Assembly: GCF_963924675.1 (NCBI RefSeq)
Contig: NC_089220.1
Coordinates: forward strand, 48,618,639-48,682,638
Source: Phocoena phocoena
Lineage: Eukaryota > Chordata > Mammalia > Artiodactyla > Phocoenidae
DNA length: 64,000 bases
Reading direction: 5' to 3'
The notes under the pieces are model-generated. The model did not search any database, was not told where the DNA came from, and saw nothing but the letters and a program-made list of their open reading frames with translations. The position numbers and the translations under genes were made by a program. How positions within the stretch are numbered: the first letter of the stretch is position 1; every line of letters starts with the position of its first letter. This document shows positions 12,287-24,269 of this stretch, one piece after another.

Positions 12287-12466
12287 ATTCTAAAAATGGA
12301 TCTCAGCTCTATTCTGTTCTTATTTAATATGTGTAACCGGAAGTAGCCAACTGGGGGTAGGTTAGAAAGTAGATCCATTCTAAAAATGGATCTCAGCTCT
12401 ATTCTGTTCTTATTTAATATGTGTAACCGGAAGTAGCCAACTGGGGGTAGGTTAGAAGTTAGAAAG
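12287..12466. repeat. 90-bp direct tandem duplication
   Basis: The segment starting 'attctaaaaatggatctc' at 12287 recurs at 12377, a period of 90. The first 81 bases (12287-12367 and 12377-12457) look identical. Copy 2 then diverges into short 'gttagaa'/'gaaagta' direct repeats. A duplicated peptide block in a 142-codon minus-strand frame follows from this and is not evidence of coding. Confidence 0.95.
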
Positions 12467-13264
12467 TAGAAAGTAGAGGGACTTGAGACAGAGTTGCAGA
12501 TGAATAAAGCAGCTAAGTTAACGGTCTTTGTCAAGCAGCCCTCCAGGTTCATTCTGAGCTGTGGGCCAGGCATGAGGTCAAAAGAAAGAGAAGATCCAGA
12601 CACAACCTCAAGACGAGCCAAACAGAGAGGGGCACATATACGGAAAGGTCAGAGATAATGTTGCCACCATAAAGGTCTATGGGAAAATGAGGAACCTAAA
12701 GAAGGCATCCGAGGTGGGCCCTTCAGGTGTTAGCCGTGGGGGTTTACTTCCTGAGGGAAAGGCAGATTTGCAAATTCTGAATGAAGAGACCAATTATCAG
12801 GCATATTTGATGGAGCTAGTGAACACATGATATAATATGTTTATGTACTGAGATTTCTTATAAGGTTTACAAAGAAAATAATGTATGCTGCTTGTAGTAT
12901 CTCAGTGATAAATATTTCTATAGAGATCTCTTTTATGAGGCAAGTGAGAAACATCTACAAATGTCTAGAGCGAAAATCTGTAGAAATAAAATATTCTTGG
13001 GATTTCTTTTAGAAATCACTGATAACATTCTAGGAAAAAAATAGAGAAATAAGTTCCTGGAAAAATATAGATATAAATAATGGAAATTCTGAGAGTTAAG
13101 GAGAAACAGCCACACAAGAAAGGCATGAACACTCATGTAACACCAAGCAACGTACGATGTGCTTTCATGGCGCGTCTTATTTAAGGCTCTAAACAACCAG
13201 AAGTGTTAAGAGCACAAAGGAAACGAGTGACCTGTCTCAGGTTGGTGAGTAGGTAAACTGGGCC
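12467..13264. other. Unassigned sequence
   Basis: No repeat or gene recognised. AT-rich around 12820-13090. Confidence 0.4.
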
Positions 13265-13450
13265 CTGGAGTCAGCAAAATAAGTCCAAGTCTTGGGTCTG
13301 CTACTCCCTAGCTGTGTGACCTTGGTCAGTTCCCTGCCTCTGAGAGCCTCAGCTTTCTCATGGGGCTGCTGGAAGAATTAAATGGAACGCTGCACAGAAC
13401 ATGCTCAGCGCAGAGCCTGGTACATCACAGAATGCACACAATAAACACAA
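13265..13450 (+). mobile_element. MIR SINE
   Basis: MIR order in sense: 'ctggagtcagcaaaataag', 'ctactccctagctgtgtgac', 'cttggtcagttccctgcctc', 'ctcagctttctcatggggct', 'gaattaaatgg' and 'agagcctggtacatcac'. This is one of the better-preserved MIRs here. Confidence 0.9.
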
Positions 13451-15706
13451 GCACACATCACAGGTCACAACAGTCTCCCTACACAGCAAAAAGACTGATG
13501 AAAACTAAACAACGCTCAACGTCTCTGAACTGATATTTGGAAGAGAGTCACTCTCTTCCAAAATGTCCTCTCTGGGTGCTATGCCTGACTCCAAGGTTGC
13601 TCTATTTTCACAAAATAATTTTGGGCCATCTCTGTTGGGAATGTCCTCGGGGCTTATTTAAAATATACATACGTATGTGTATTGTTATTGGTAGCAAATC
13701 TTGGCCACGAATAACAATTTATTTTTTCATTTTTTTAATTCAGAATTTGTTATTTAGAGCCAAATCTGATGAAGAAGAAACATAACCAAGAGGGGACAAA
13801 ATTAAAGTATTGAAACTGTTTTTTTGTGTGTGCACCTTGCAAACATCCCCAAAGGCAATTCCAGATGAGGACCTGTATAAGCATCTCAAACAATGTACAC
13901 AGTGACATTAAGTATAAAACTTCCTGAACTCATTACCTGAAGGACGTTCCCTCATCTAAGTTTGACTTTTTAAATATTTTTTTAAACATAAAAGTCTCAT
14001 TCTTTCATAGTCATACTTGCACTGTTGGCCTCTATTCACTTTTGAAATAGGAAACACTGGGAAGGAAAGGAAGCAGGCAAGACCAAAGGTAGAAATAAAA
14101 GGATGGGAAGAGAGAGAAAAGCCAAAAGTGAAAGGGCAAGACAAGGCACAGAAAATCAAACCAGCTTGGAAACATCACAGAGAAATCAACCTTGTAGACA
14201 AGAGACCTTAATTACAGTTTGCTTTTTAAGACATAACTCATACTACTCCTATTTGTTTTGTGGAAGGGGGAGAGAGGGCTTATAATGGGCTGCAATAAAC
14301 TTCCCAGTCAAGGCTAGATCATTTTTTAATTCTGCTCTGGGAGGACGTGTTGAGTAAAATACCTTAGCCTTTCGAGAAATCTAACCTTTTCTAAAAACAC
14401 TTATTTTGCTTTTTCCTTCGTATTTTGGACGATCGTTCACCACCTGTTCATTTCTTTGCTCTTGTCTCCTCAAGGCTCCTGGACAAGCAGCGGCTTGAGG
14501 ATGGGGACTTGTGGGAAAGGAAGGAAACACGCAGAGCTCTCTTATGTGAATAACGTGATTAGCAGAAAATACGAAAGAGGCTTCTTCCCCTGTTCCTAAA
14601 GCAGATTTTCTTCAGAAGCTGGCAGAGCTCCCAGACAATTTGCTCTGGGGACAGAATCTGGCTGAAATGCTGCCAGTGTCAGCCTCAGGTGTCTCCAGAT
14701 TGATGGGTTTGGGCAGCCACACGGAAGGAGCACTACAGAGGCAGGAGAAGGGGGAGGACTCAGCACAGCACCGGGCAGGGCCAGCACAGGTCATGCACAG
14801 AGCAGGCTGGGTACTCACGCCACACCATCACTGCCCAGCCCTTCTGGCCACTGACACAGCTATGGATGGGCTGAGGGGCTGGAGATGGGAGAAGCTGGCT
14901 CCAGGGTCCAAGTTGGAGAAGCCTGAGTGGTCACAATGTAGGGAAGGAGCAGTGAAGGATGAGGTGGCCTCTGTGGGCTGGCCCAGGGCACAGGCCGTTT
15001 CAAGCTACTCAGAGCAGCTTGGAGGGCAAAGCAATCCTGTCTTCTGGCACCAAGCAAATAGTGTCTCCTGACTTCCTGCCTGGCCCAGGGGTTTGAGCAA
15101 GCCGCCGTGTGGGTTTGGGGAATGATCCAGAGGCAAAGGTTGCTGCCACCCTCCCTGGATCCTGCATTCAGCATTGTCACCACAGCAATGCCCAGCCTAC
15201 CCCTTTCAGCTTCCCCTATGTAGTGTTTTCAACAAACACGCACTCTGGAGTACTTCTAATTGAACTGCAAGTCAGCAGGCACTCTATGAATTGTGATATG
15301 AGTTGATGCGGAAAGGAGAGGGGGACGGGGACCAAGGTCCTCAGCTTCTGAAGCTACTGCCAGATTCCCTGCTAGGTTTTAGCTCAGCCAGACTAGGATT
15401 CCTGATGGGGAAACTTTAAAAAACGATTTTCTCCTATAGTAGTATTTGGAAAAGGTCTATGGCCATGAATTATTCATGGTCACGATCTGATTTCGCCCCC
15501 AGTATCTTCCAGATACCCTCACATGGATTCTTGGCTCGCTTGCATATTAACAGAAAAGGTATGGGACACATTTGCCTCTCTGCTGCCTTAAATGTCTACC
15601 AGCCAGGCTGCCCTGAGTCTATTAATGAAGCTGGGAACTGGTGGTCAAGGTAAGTGGGCTGGCCTGCTGCTTTCTGCTTTCTCTGCTCTTTCCCCTAATG
15701 GAATAG

Positions 15707-15708
<2 letters not shown>
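13451..15708. other. Unassigned sequence
   Basis: 2.3 kb without recognised repeats. GC-richer from 14600 to 15200, where open frames reach 143 codons (14640-15071, +) on both strands, as expected by chance in such composition. A good splice-donor-like string, 'caaggtaagt', lies at 15647-15656, but I cannot support an exon. Confidence 0.35.

Positions 15709-15761
<53 letters not shown>
15709..15761. repeat. (TG)n microsatellite
   Basis: An uninterrupted TG run of about 26 units. It lies 40 bp upstream of the SINE at 15801. Confidence 0.98.
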
Positions 15762-15764
<3 letters not shown>

Positions 15765-15800
15765 CAACTCATTCCTGATCATTTCAAAAAATTCAGAAAA

Positions 15801-15999
15801 GGGCTTCCCTGGTGGCGCAGTGGTTGAGTGTCCACCTGCTGATGCAGGGGACATGGGTTCATGCCCCGGTCCGGGAGGATCCCACATGCCGCGGAGCGGC
15901 TAGGCCCGTGAGCCATGGCCACTGAGCCTGCGTCCGGAGCCTGTGCTCCGCAACGGGAGAGGCCACAACAGTAAGAGGCCCACGTACTGCAAAAAAAAA
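15801..15999 (+). mobile_element. CHR-family SINE, short form
   Basis: Begins 'gggcttccctggtggcgca', with a B box-like 'ggttcatgccc' near 15856. It has the short-form 3' part ('gagccatggcc', 'gtgctccgcaac', 'gagaggccacaacag') and an A tail. The 8-bp duplication 'tcagaaaa' is at 15793-15800 and 16000-16007. The copy is close to the other short-form members here, so it is relatively young. Confidence 0.94.
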
Positions 16000-16089
16000 T
16001 CAGAAAATACAGAAAAATGGAAAGAATGTCACGAGCTGGGAATAAGCATGGCTGACATGATAGCATACATTCTTCATGATTTTTATGCT

Positions 16090-16610
16090 AATATTTTGAA
16101 GAGAGATTAAAGGGTGCATATATTTTTATAACCAAGTTTTTCACTCTACAATATATCACAAATATTATCCTTCCATGTTCATATGTATAGAGCCATATTA
16201 TCATTTTTAATGGCTGTCTAATAACCCAGAATAAAAATGTGCTCTCATCTAAATATTTAATCAATTGCCTGTAGTTAGATGATTTCAGTTGTCACTAGAT
16301 TATTGCTGATGGAAACAAGGGTCTTCACATAAACATCACTGAATCCTTGTCAGGTCATTCTCTTAAGGTAAAGTCTGCACTGTGGAATTGCTGGGTCAAA
16401 TCCTCTCACCTTTCTAAAGGCATTGATGCATCCTTTCGAAATTTTCCTATAGCAAGCAAAGCTCTACTAATATTCCATCCTTCCAAGAACAAACGAAACT
16501 GCCCATTTTCCTCCCTCACCCTGGACACTCAGCATTATGAGTCTTTTTCATCTTTTCCATTTTGATGGTTGTAAATAATAGATCTCATTTGCTGTTTTAA
16601 TTCGGTGTTC
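16090..16610 (-). mobile_element. Old L1 (L1M-type) fragment, antisense
   Basis: Antisense L1 phrases: 'tccttccatgttcatatg' (16169), 'ttaatggctgtctaataac' (16207), 'ctgcactgtggaattgctgg' and 'gtcaaatcctctcacc' (16375-16411), and 'tttgatggttgtaaataa' (16560). Highly diverged. The edges are estimates. Confidence 0.6.
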
Positions 16611-16829
16611 AGTGTTTCCTCTCCTCCCTCTGTCATCTCTTGGAGCTCTTTCTCCACCAGTATCCCCCTCATTCAATGATAAGCATTAGCAGAGCACTTC
16701 CTGTGTGTGGCCACCAACCATGCTGAACATCAGCACTACTGGAGTGGCACCGTCTCAAGTGCTCCGGGGTGGAGGGGTGACCTGGGGGAGCTGCAGAGCT
16801 TCATGGAGGAGGGGATAATTATGCTAGAT

Positions 16830-17480
16830 TTGATGGAATGGTGACAGCAGGATGGATAGAAAAAGGTCATTTCATGCAGAGAAAAGAGCACAAGCAAAGT
16901 CACTAAGGCCTGTGTTCCAGGGTAGCCAGGAGGTGGGCCAGGCTGAGACGGGCTCTGTGTGCTGTACAGTGGAGTTTAGACTATTCTATAGCAATGACAG
17001 AGTTAAAGGAAGGGTTTTAGAGAGGAGAGTAGTGATCAAATTTGTGCTTACAAAGTTAATTTTGACAGTGGTGTGAAGGAGGAAGCAAAGTGGGAGAGAG
17101 TGACGGAAGCAGGAAAACCAATAAAAAGGCTGCTGCGATGGTCTGTGTGAAGACGCTGAGAGCTGGAGAGAAGATGGGGCAGCCAGGGAGGGAGCAGGGG
17201 AATGGCTGACATACAATTTCCAGGACAAGTGACTGGGTAGGGGAAATGGGGGAGAAGTTCAGGAAGAATTGGAGCAGAAGACAAGGTATGAATTTGGGCA
17301 AAAAGGAAGAAAAGATGGATTCAGTTTTGAATGTGCTACACTTAAAGTGCCCATTGGCCTTTAGATACATGCAGCCAAAGGGAAACTATAAATATGGATT
17401 TGGGACCCTGGAGAGGGGCTGTGGCTATGGATACAGATGTGGGAATCATCAGCATTCAGCATCCACACAGTGATAGCCAG
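16830..17480 (+). mobile_element. Ancient interspersed repeat, family not named
   Basis: The phrases 'gtggagtttagactattcta', 'ttttagagaggagagtagtg', 'gaaaaccaataaaaaggctg', 'gatggattcagttttgaatg' and 'gggaatcatcagcattcagc' follow, in order, a long dispersed mammalian repeat that I recognise but cannot name with confidence. It is heavily decayed. The open frames here on the minus strand are chance frames. Confidence 0.4.
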
Positions 17481-20037
17481 GAGCCCCTCCCTACATCCCT
17501 CCACCCTCATCCAGGCCTGACATCCATATGACTCCTTTGTCCTTGTCCCCAACTTGTGAGCCCCTTTACCTTCTCTCAGAGGTGCCCAGCTTTTATGAGA
17601 AAGAATGGATCAAATGTAGCCAATTCACATAAAAATTGGAAAAATAAGCTATTTCTCTTATGGTGCAAACAGTAAGCATTTGTTTAAAAGGTGTTTCTTA
17701 ACACAAAGAACTGAGTCCTTCATGGTGTGACAAATGGGTGGGAGAGATCTGGGGGACAAGAAGCCTTTCTGAGCTCTGTCATGTCAATAAGCCACCCCAT
17801 CTAATCCTGCCCTGGGCTGGGGGCTCTGCTCCGCTGCTAAAGATGCAAAATGCAAAGGCACTGCTGGCCTCTGAAGGAAGCATTCATAACTCCAGTTTGC
17901 CTTAAGACAGAGCTTTGCAACCAGAGACCTACTCCCAGGAGCCAGGTTTAAGCCCCGGGACCTGAAAAGGAACAGGGGGTGTGGTCTCATGCCATCAGCT
18001 GGGTGGCTTCCCAGCTATTGTTTGAACAGCTCAATTAAAAGGACAGGCAGTGGCTGTCTAAATAGAAACACAGTAAAAACAAATCTGGGTCATTTTAGCC
18101 TACTTTGTTCTCTTCAGCATCTTAATAAATGTTGATCTAGAAAAACAAAAGGTGCTTTTGAGAGCATGCTGGGATGGAGATGAGAGTGAATGTCAGCTCT
18201 CAGCTTCATTTTTCAGCAGCTGACGTTCCGGCTTGTCTCCAGACCCAGAAAACCTTACTCTGACCCAACCAGAAATTGCTCTCTTTTCCTTTAATCCTGT
18301 CTACTTTTCTCACTGGCTCCCTTCGAACCCTCTTTCTCCATTGCATCAAATCAGGGATGCCTACTGCATCTGGTGACACAGCTCTGGCTGGGCCCAGGGA
18401 ATCAGACAGAAACTGCCAACCACACCCGCTGCTTCAGTGTACATCATTTCACGCACATCAGGAAGGAGTCTGCAATGGATGCACCTCACTCACCAAAACC
18501 AATGAATGAACAAAGCCTCTATTATTTCAAGAATAAGGACTTAACTAGAAAGGATGTATCTCAAAAACAATATTTTGCTCCACGATAAGTATCACTTCAT
18601 GGCTTTCCCTGTTACAAATATGCATGTAATTAACTACAAGTCGAAAAATTAAAGGTTTCTTAGATAAACTAGACATCTGAGGTGTAGGGTGATGCACAGA
18701 GAACATATCCCACGTGCTCGCACAGGGAACCAACAATGCAGAACGTGGGAATAAACAGCTCTTATCAAGTGCTGAAACGATACAAGATAAATCATAATTA
18801 ATGCTCTAGAATGTTTCCTGCTGGAAATATCCAGAAGACGTTCATTTAAAATGATATAAACACCTCAAGCAAGGAGGCAAGGCAGGAGGGAACAGGGCAC
18901 AGAGAGATTCCAAACTCTTATTCAGTCCATAGCACGATTCTAAGCCCAAATTGTTAGAGTTTCTGGGCAGAGGAAACGATTTCTACTATGAAGGAGGAAG
19001 AGGGAAGCTCCCCAGAGCACCAATTTCCTTAATGACAGGCCACCCTGAGAAGCTGGCAAGTTTCCTTTAAATATTTATGGCAAAAATCCCTGCAGTATCA
19101 AAGATCAAAATGGCTTCCTAATTTAAGCCAACACTTTTGAGTCTGTTGGTACCTGCAATAGAAATTAACCTCGAAACAGCTCACATCATCGCTCACTGTA
19201 TGGGCTTCCAAGTTCAGGGCACTGAAGGTGCATGACTCACACCCATCTATGTAAATGTAGCATCTTCTATGGCCTCCATGTTGCTTTGCCTTCATAAATC
19301 TTCTTCCTCTTTTAACTGAAGACACATTAATTACCCAGGCCTTTCTGTGTTCACATAAACAAAAACTAATCTAAAAACAGTGCTTCCACCTTACTTTATT
19401 TCTTTAACATTTCCCCATTTCCCCCCCAAATGTGTAACTACCAAAACCCTTTAAAGTGCAACTCCAGCCACATTTGGTCAGATCTTAAGAGACACAGTTG
19501 TGAATGTGAGCTGCTGTTCTTCTCACCCTGCCAACTTGGCACCTTCATGTGTCATAAATCTTGATATGGAAGCAGGAGAACCAGAGTGACTATTTTCTGT
19601 TGGGACCTGTGTGTTCTCCACCCAGGATGGCAGGAGTCCTGCCATGGTCTTCTGAGACACAGCATGCTCTCTGGCAAGTGTTCAGGGCCACCAAGCCATC
19701 ATTTTCACAACACATTGGAAGATTTTCAACTTAACAAGCTTGGTTCAGATGTGAGAATCAAGTGAGATCAACTAGGAAAAAAAAAATCCCTCCCCATACA
19801 TCTGCCCCGAATGGGAAAGCTGATTGCCAAAGAAAAGTCAGGGTTCTAGAAGAACAGTTTCTACAGAAAACCCAAAGGGCCAAACACTGGAAAAAAATAT
19901 ACACAGACTCTGGAATGCTGCCCTGATTTCTTCTGCACCCCAGTCCTTGTTTTCCCTCACTTTCATTGTCTCTCCTCCTGTCCCTGTGTGTACACAGCTG
20001 TGGGACAGTGATTACAGGTGATGACAAACACAACCCT
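17481..20037. other. Unassigned sequence
   Basis: No repeat or gene recognised in 2.6 kb. AT-rich stretches near 18780-18860 and 19060-19130 ('tatcaaagatcaaaatgg' holds two TCF/LEF-like ATCAAA words) could be regulatory, but I have no comparative evidence. Confidence 0.35.
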
Positions 20038-20190
20038 CAGAGTCAGGCTGCCTGGACCCAGGCCCTTGGGCCATTAACTAGTTTCTCTGTGCCTCATTTC
20101 TTCGTCTGTAAAATGGGCTGCTTTGAGGATTAAATGAGATAACACAGTTGATGCCTTTTGCACAATGACTGACACATGACATAACCTGTC
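20038..20190 (+). mobile_element. MIR SINE
   Basis: Sense MIR: 'agagtcaggctgcctggacc', then 'ttctctgtgcctcatttctt', 'tctgtaaaatgggctgc', 'aggattaaatgagataacac' and 'tgactgacacatgac'. Confidence 0.88.
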
Positions 20191-20384
20191 CCCTCTGCTC
20201 AACCCCTCTTCCTTGTTAGGCTGTGACTACAGCAAGCATGGATGGATCTTTCCAAACATAAGGTAAAGGCAACTTCAGAACCGAATTCCAGTATCTGCCT
20301 GTGGGACTTCGGGCAGATTCAGAGCAGTAGTACTATGCTAAAAAGTGCTTTATGTATATATAAATCAACTCATGTAATCCATAA

Positions 20385-20815
20385 GATACTTATAAGAGAT
20401 TTACACTAGTTATTCCTCAACTAATCATTCCTCCCAGGACCCAGGCCCTTGTGTAGTTCCCGCCCATATTGACTCTGCGCTTGGTCATGTGCTTACTCTG
20501 GCCAATGGCACCAAAGAAATGAGATTAGTAGACGCCTGATAAGCGCTTGCACACTAAAGCTTGTACCTTTAGACTGCTACCGCCACCATGTCAAAAAGTC
20601 TAGCCTCCTTAAGGATGCAAGAGCACAGGGAGAGAGAAGCCCAGCTGATCCCCCCGCCCCGTTGGTCTTCCAGCCGAAGGTAGCTACCTGAATAAGCCCA
20701 GGTAACACCAGTAATTAAAATAGCCAGTCAACTCACAGAATCATGAGAAACAATAAGTTATTGTTAAGTCACCAAGCTTTAGGGTTGTTTGCTACTCTGC
20801 AGTGAGTAACTAAAA
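20385..20815 (+). mobile_element. MLT1-like LTR (MaLR), 5' member
   Basis: LTR of the non-autonomous MaLR (ERVL-related) class. Diagnostic phrases are 'cttactctggccaatggcac' (20501), 'agtcaactcacagaatcatg' (20727), 'gagaaacaataagttattg' and 'taagtcaccaagctttaggg' (20766), ending near 'gagtaactaaaacag' (20804). The following 'aaattggtgagtag' suits the start of the internal region. The start is approximate. The 3' half lines up with the LTR at 36841-37293 in the same orientation. Confidence 0.75.
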
Positions 20816-21420
20816 CAGAAATTGGTGAGTAGGGTGCTTCCATAACACAAACTTGAAACATGAGGCATTGGCTTTAGGACCAGATGGTTGGCAGAGGCTG
20901 AGAGGGCAGTTAGGAAATACTTTTTGGAGGCTAGAAAAAGGGCCACCCATGTTGCTAAAACAATCAGCAGAACTGTCATCTCTAGTCATTTGTAAGGTAA
21001 AAAACATATCTAATACATTTGTGGGTCTGATCTAAAGAAATTTCCAGACAGAATGACGGAAGCATCAATAGATTTTTTTTTTTTAGCTTTGCATAATGAG
21101 GTACAGGAAGGGAGAAGGATGAGTTAAAGAAGGAACCACTGACTTTGCAAGCAGAATTTAGAGGAAATTAAGGAGGGCCCAGAACTTGCTAAGTTGGCAA
21201 ATAAAACTATTCCTCATTTCCATCCTCTACAGCAGGCAAAGGATTCTCAAAGTAAGAAATGGTCTCAGGGTAAAGATTAATCGAGGATGTGGCTGTAAGA
21301 CCCTTTATTAAAACCTCTAGAAGACTTTAGGAAATGCTGAGTAGACCTTCTCAAGTGGACAAAAGCACTTCTAAGATTCATGGAAGCCTAATTCCAAAAC
21401 AGCTCTGAGTAATCTGGAGC

Positions 21421-21734
21421 TGGGCTGCCCAACAGAGTAGCCACTAACCACACATAATTACTGAACACAAATTGATATGTAGTATAACTGTAAAATACAC
21501 ACGGGATTTAAAAGACTTAGTATAAAAAATGTAAAATATCTTATTAATGATTTTTATATTGATTACATATTAAAATAATAATATTCTAGATATATTGAGC
21601 TAAACAAAATACGTTACTAAAATTACTTTCACCTGTTTTTTATTATTATTTAAATTGTGGCTCTTAGAACTTTACAAAGTACATATGTGGTTCACATTTG
21701 TGGTTTGCATTATATTTCTATTAGACAGCACTAG
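21421..21734. mobile_element. hAT-type non-autonomous DNA transposon (MITE)
   Basis: The ends are imperfect terminal inverted repeats: 'gggctgcccaacagag' at the left and 'ttctattagacagcac' at the right, whose reverse complement begins 'gtgctgtctaatagaa'. The interior is AT-rich with 'gtaaaatacacacgggattt' and 'aaaatcttat'-like phrases of a common old eutherian element that I cannot name securely. No transposase. The target duplication is not clear. Confidence 0.6.
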
Positions 21735-21783
21735 TATAGAGAAAGGCCTATCCCAAAAAGAATTGTGGGCATAGATTTTGTCT

Positions 21784-23512
21784 ACCATTTTTACAGAACT
21801 AGAGCAAAAAATCTTAAACTTTGTATGGAGACACAAAAGACCCCGAATAGCCAAAGCAATCTTGAGAAAGAAAAACGGAGCTGGGGGCTTCAGGCTCCCT
21901 GACTTCAGACTATACTACAAAGCTACAGTAATCAAAACAAAATGGTACTGGCACAAAAACAGAAATATAGATCAACAGAACAGGATAGAAAACCCAGAGA
22001 TAAATCCACACACATATGGTCACCTTATTTTTGCTAAGGAGGCAAGAATATACAATGGAGAAAAGACAGCCTCTTCAATAAGTGGTGCTGGGAAAACAGG
22101 ACAGCTACATGTAAAAGAATGAAATTACAACGCTCCCTAACACCATACACAAAAATAAACTCAAAATGGATTAAAGATCTAAATGTAATGCGAGACTATA
22201 AAACTCTTAAAAGAAAACGTAGGAAGAACATTCTTTGACATAAATCGCAGCAAGATCTTTTTTGACTCCCCTCCCAGAGTAATGGAAATAAAACCAAAAA
22301 TAAAAAAATGGGACCCAATGAAACTTAAAAGTTTTTGCACAGTGAAGGAAACTATAAACAAGATGAAAAGAAAATCCTCAGAATGGGAGAAAATATTTGC
22401 AAACGAATCAACACACAAAGGATTAATCTCTAAAATATATAAACAGCTCATGCAGCTCAATATTAAAAAAACAACCCAATCAAAAAATGGGCAGAAGACC
22501 TAAATAGACATTTCTCCAAAGAAGACATACAGATGGCCAAGAGGCACATGAAAAGCTGCTCAACACCACTAATTATTAGAGAAATGCAAATCAAAACTAC
22601 AATGAGGTATCACCTCACACCAGTTAGAATGGGCATCACCAGAAAATCTACGAACAACAAATGCTGCAGAGGGTGGGAGAAAAGGGAACCCTCTTGCACT
22701 GTTGGTGGGAATGCAAATTGATACAACCACTATGGAGAACAGTATGGAGGTTCCTTAAAAAACTAAAAATAGAATTACCATATGACCTAGCAATCTCACT
22801 GCTAGGCATATACCCAGAGAAAACCATAATTCAAAAAGACACCTGCGGGCTTCGATGATGGCACAGTGGTTGAGAGTCCGCCTGCTGATGCAGGGGACAT
22901 GGGTTCGTGCCCCAGTCTGGGAGGATCCCACATGCTGCGGAGAGGCTAGGCCCGTGAGCCATGGCTGCTGAGCCTGTGTGTCCGGAGCCTGTGCTCCGCA
23001 ACAGAAGAGGCCACAACAGTGAGAGGCACGCATACTGCTAAAAAAAAAAAAAAGAGACACCTGCATCCCAATGTTCACTGCAGCACTATTTACAATAGGC
23101 AGGTCATGGAAGTGACCTAAATGCCCATCAACAGATGAATGGATAAAGAAGATGTGGTACATATATACAATGGAATATTACTCAGCCATAAAATAGAATG
23201 AAATTGGATAATTTGTAGAGACTTGAATGGATCTAGAGACTGTCATACAGAGTGAAGTAGGTCAGAAAGAGAAACACAAATATCATATATTAACGCATAC
23301 ATGTGGAATCTAGAAAAATGGTATGGATGAACTGGTTTGCAAGGCAGAAATAGAGACAAAGATGTAGAGAACTAACATATGGACCCTAACGGGGGAAAGT
23401 GGGAGGGGGGTGTTGTTGGTGGTGGGATGAATTGGGAGATTGGGCTTGACATATATACACTAATATGTATAAAATCGATGACTAATAAGAACCTGCTGTA
23501 TAAAAAATAAAT
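21784..23512 (+). mobile_element. L1-A: 5'-truncated L1, outermost of the nest
   Basis: Begins inside ORF2 downstream of the RT catalytic loop ('acagaactagagc') and keeps the C-terminal part ('[13 protein letters not shown]' near 22695) and a 3' UTR ending 'acctgctgtataaaaaataa'. Its 3' UTR type matches L1-C, not L1-B. The 11-bp duplication 'agattttgtct' lies at 21773-21783 and 35994-36004, that is, outside the whole nest. This indicates that L1-B landed in the A-tail of L1-A. A short-form SINE interrupts it at 22847. Coding is broken: separate frames at 21778-22122, 22282-22503 and 22533-22858. Confidence 0.9.
22847..23054 (+). mobile_element. CHR-family SINE, short form, in L1-A
   Basis: Flanked by the perfect 10-bp duplication 'agacacctgc' (22837-22846 and 23055-23064). 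The head reads 'gggcttcgatgatggcacag', so the usual 'ccctggtgg' just before the A box is changed. The B box region 'ggttcgtgccc' is intact. A-tail of about 14. Confidence 0.95.
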
Positions 23513-24269
23513 AGAGAGACCTTCAAGATGGCAGAGGTAAGATGTGGAGATCACCTTCCTCCCTACAAATACATCAGAAATACATCTACAGGTGGAACAA
23601 CTCTTACAGAACAGCTACTGAACACTGGCAGAAGACCTCAGGCTCCCCCAAAGACGCCTTCAGATGACCTACATGCAGAGGCGGGGCCAAATCCAAAGCT
23701 GAACCCCAGGAGCTGTGTGAACAAAGAGAGAAAGAGAAATCTCTCCCAGCAGCCTCAGGAGCAGCGGATTAAATCTCCACAATCAACGTGATGTACCCTG
23801 CATCTCTGGAATACCTGAATAGACAACGAATCATCCCAAAATTGAGGCAGTGAACTTTGGGAGCAACTGTAGACTTGGGGTATGCTTTCTGCATCTAATT
23901 TCCTTCTGGTTTTATGTAATCTTGGTTTAGTACTTAGAGTTTACTATCACTGGTAGATTTGTTTATTGATTTGGTTGTTTTCTTCCTTTTTTTATATATA
24001 GAAATATATTTTTTCCTTTTACTCTTTTTGAGAGTGTGTATGTGTATGCTTCTTTTTTTTGAATTTTATTTTCTTTATTTTTTTATACAGCAGGTTCTTA
24101 CTAGTTAACCATTTTAAACATATTAGTGTATATATGTCAATCTCAATCTCCCAATTCATCACACCACCACCACCTCCCGCCCTGGCACTTTCCCCCCTTG
24201 GTGTCCATACGTTTGTTCTCTGCATCTGTGTCTCAATTTCTTCCCTGCAAACCGGTTCATCTATACCAT

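Noticed and set aside
12193..12621. 142-codon frame with an internal peptide repeat
   Set aside because: The repeat is just the 90-bp DNA tandem duplication, whose period is a multiple of three. No other coding sign.
14640..15071. 143-codon plus-strand frame in GC-richer sequence
   Set aside because: Competing open frames lie on the opposite strand (14596-15183), there are no motifs and no splice context, so it is most likely chance.
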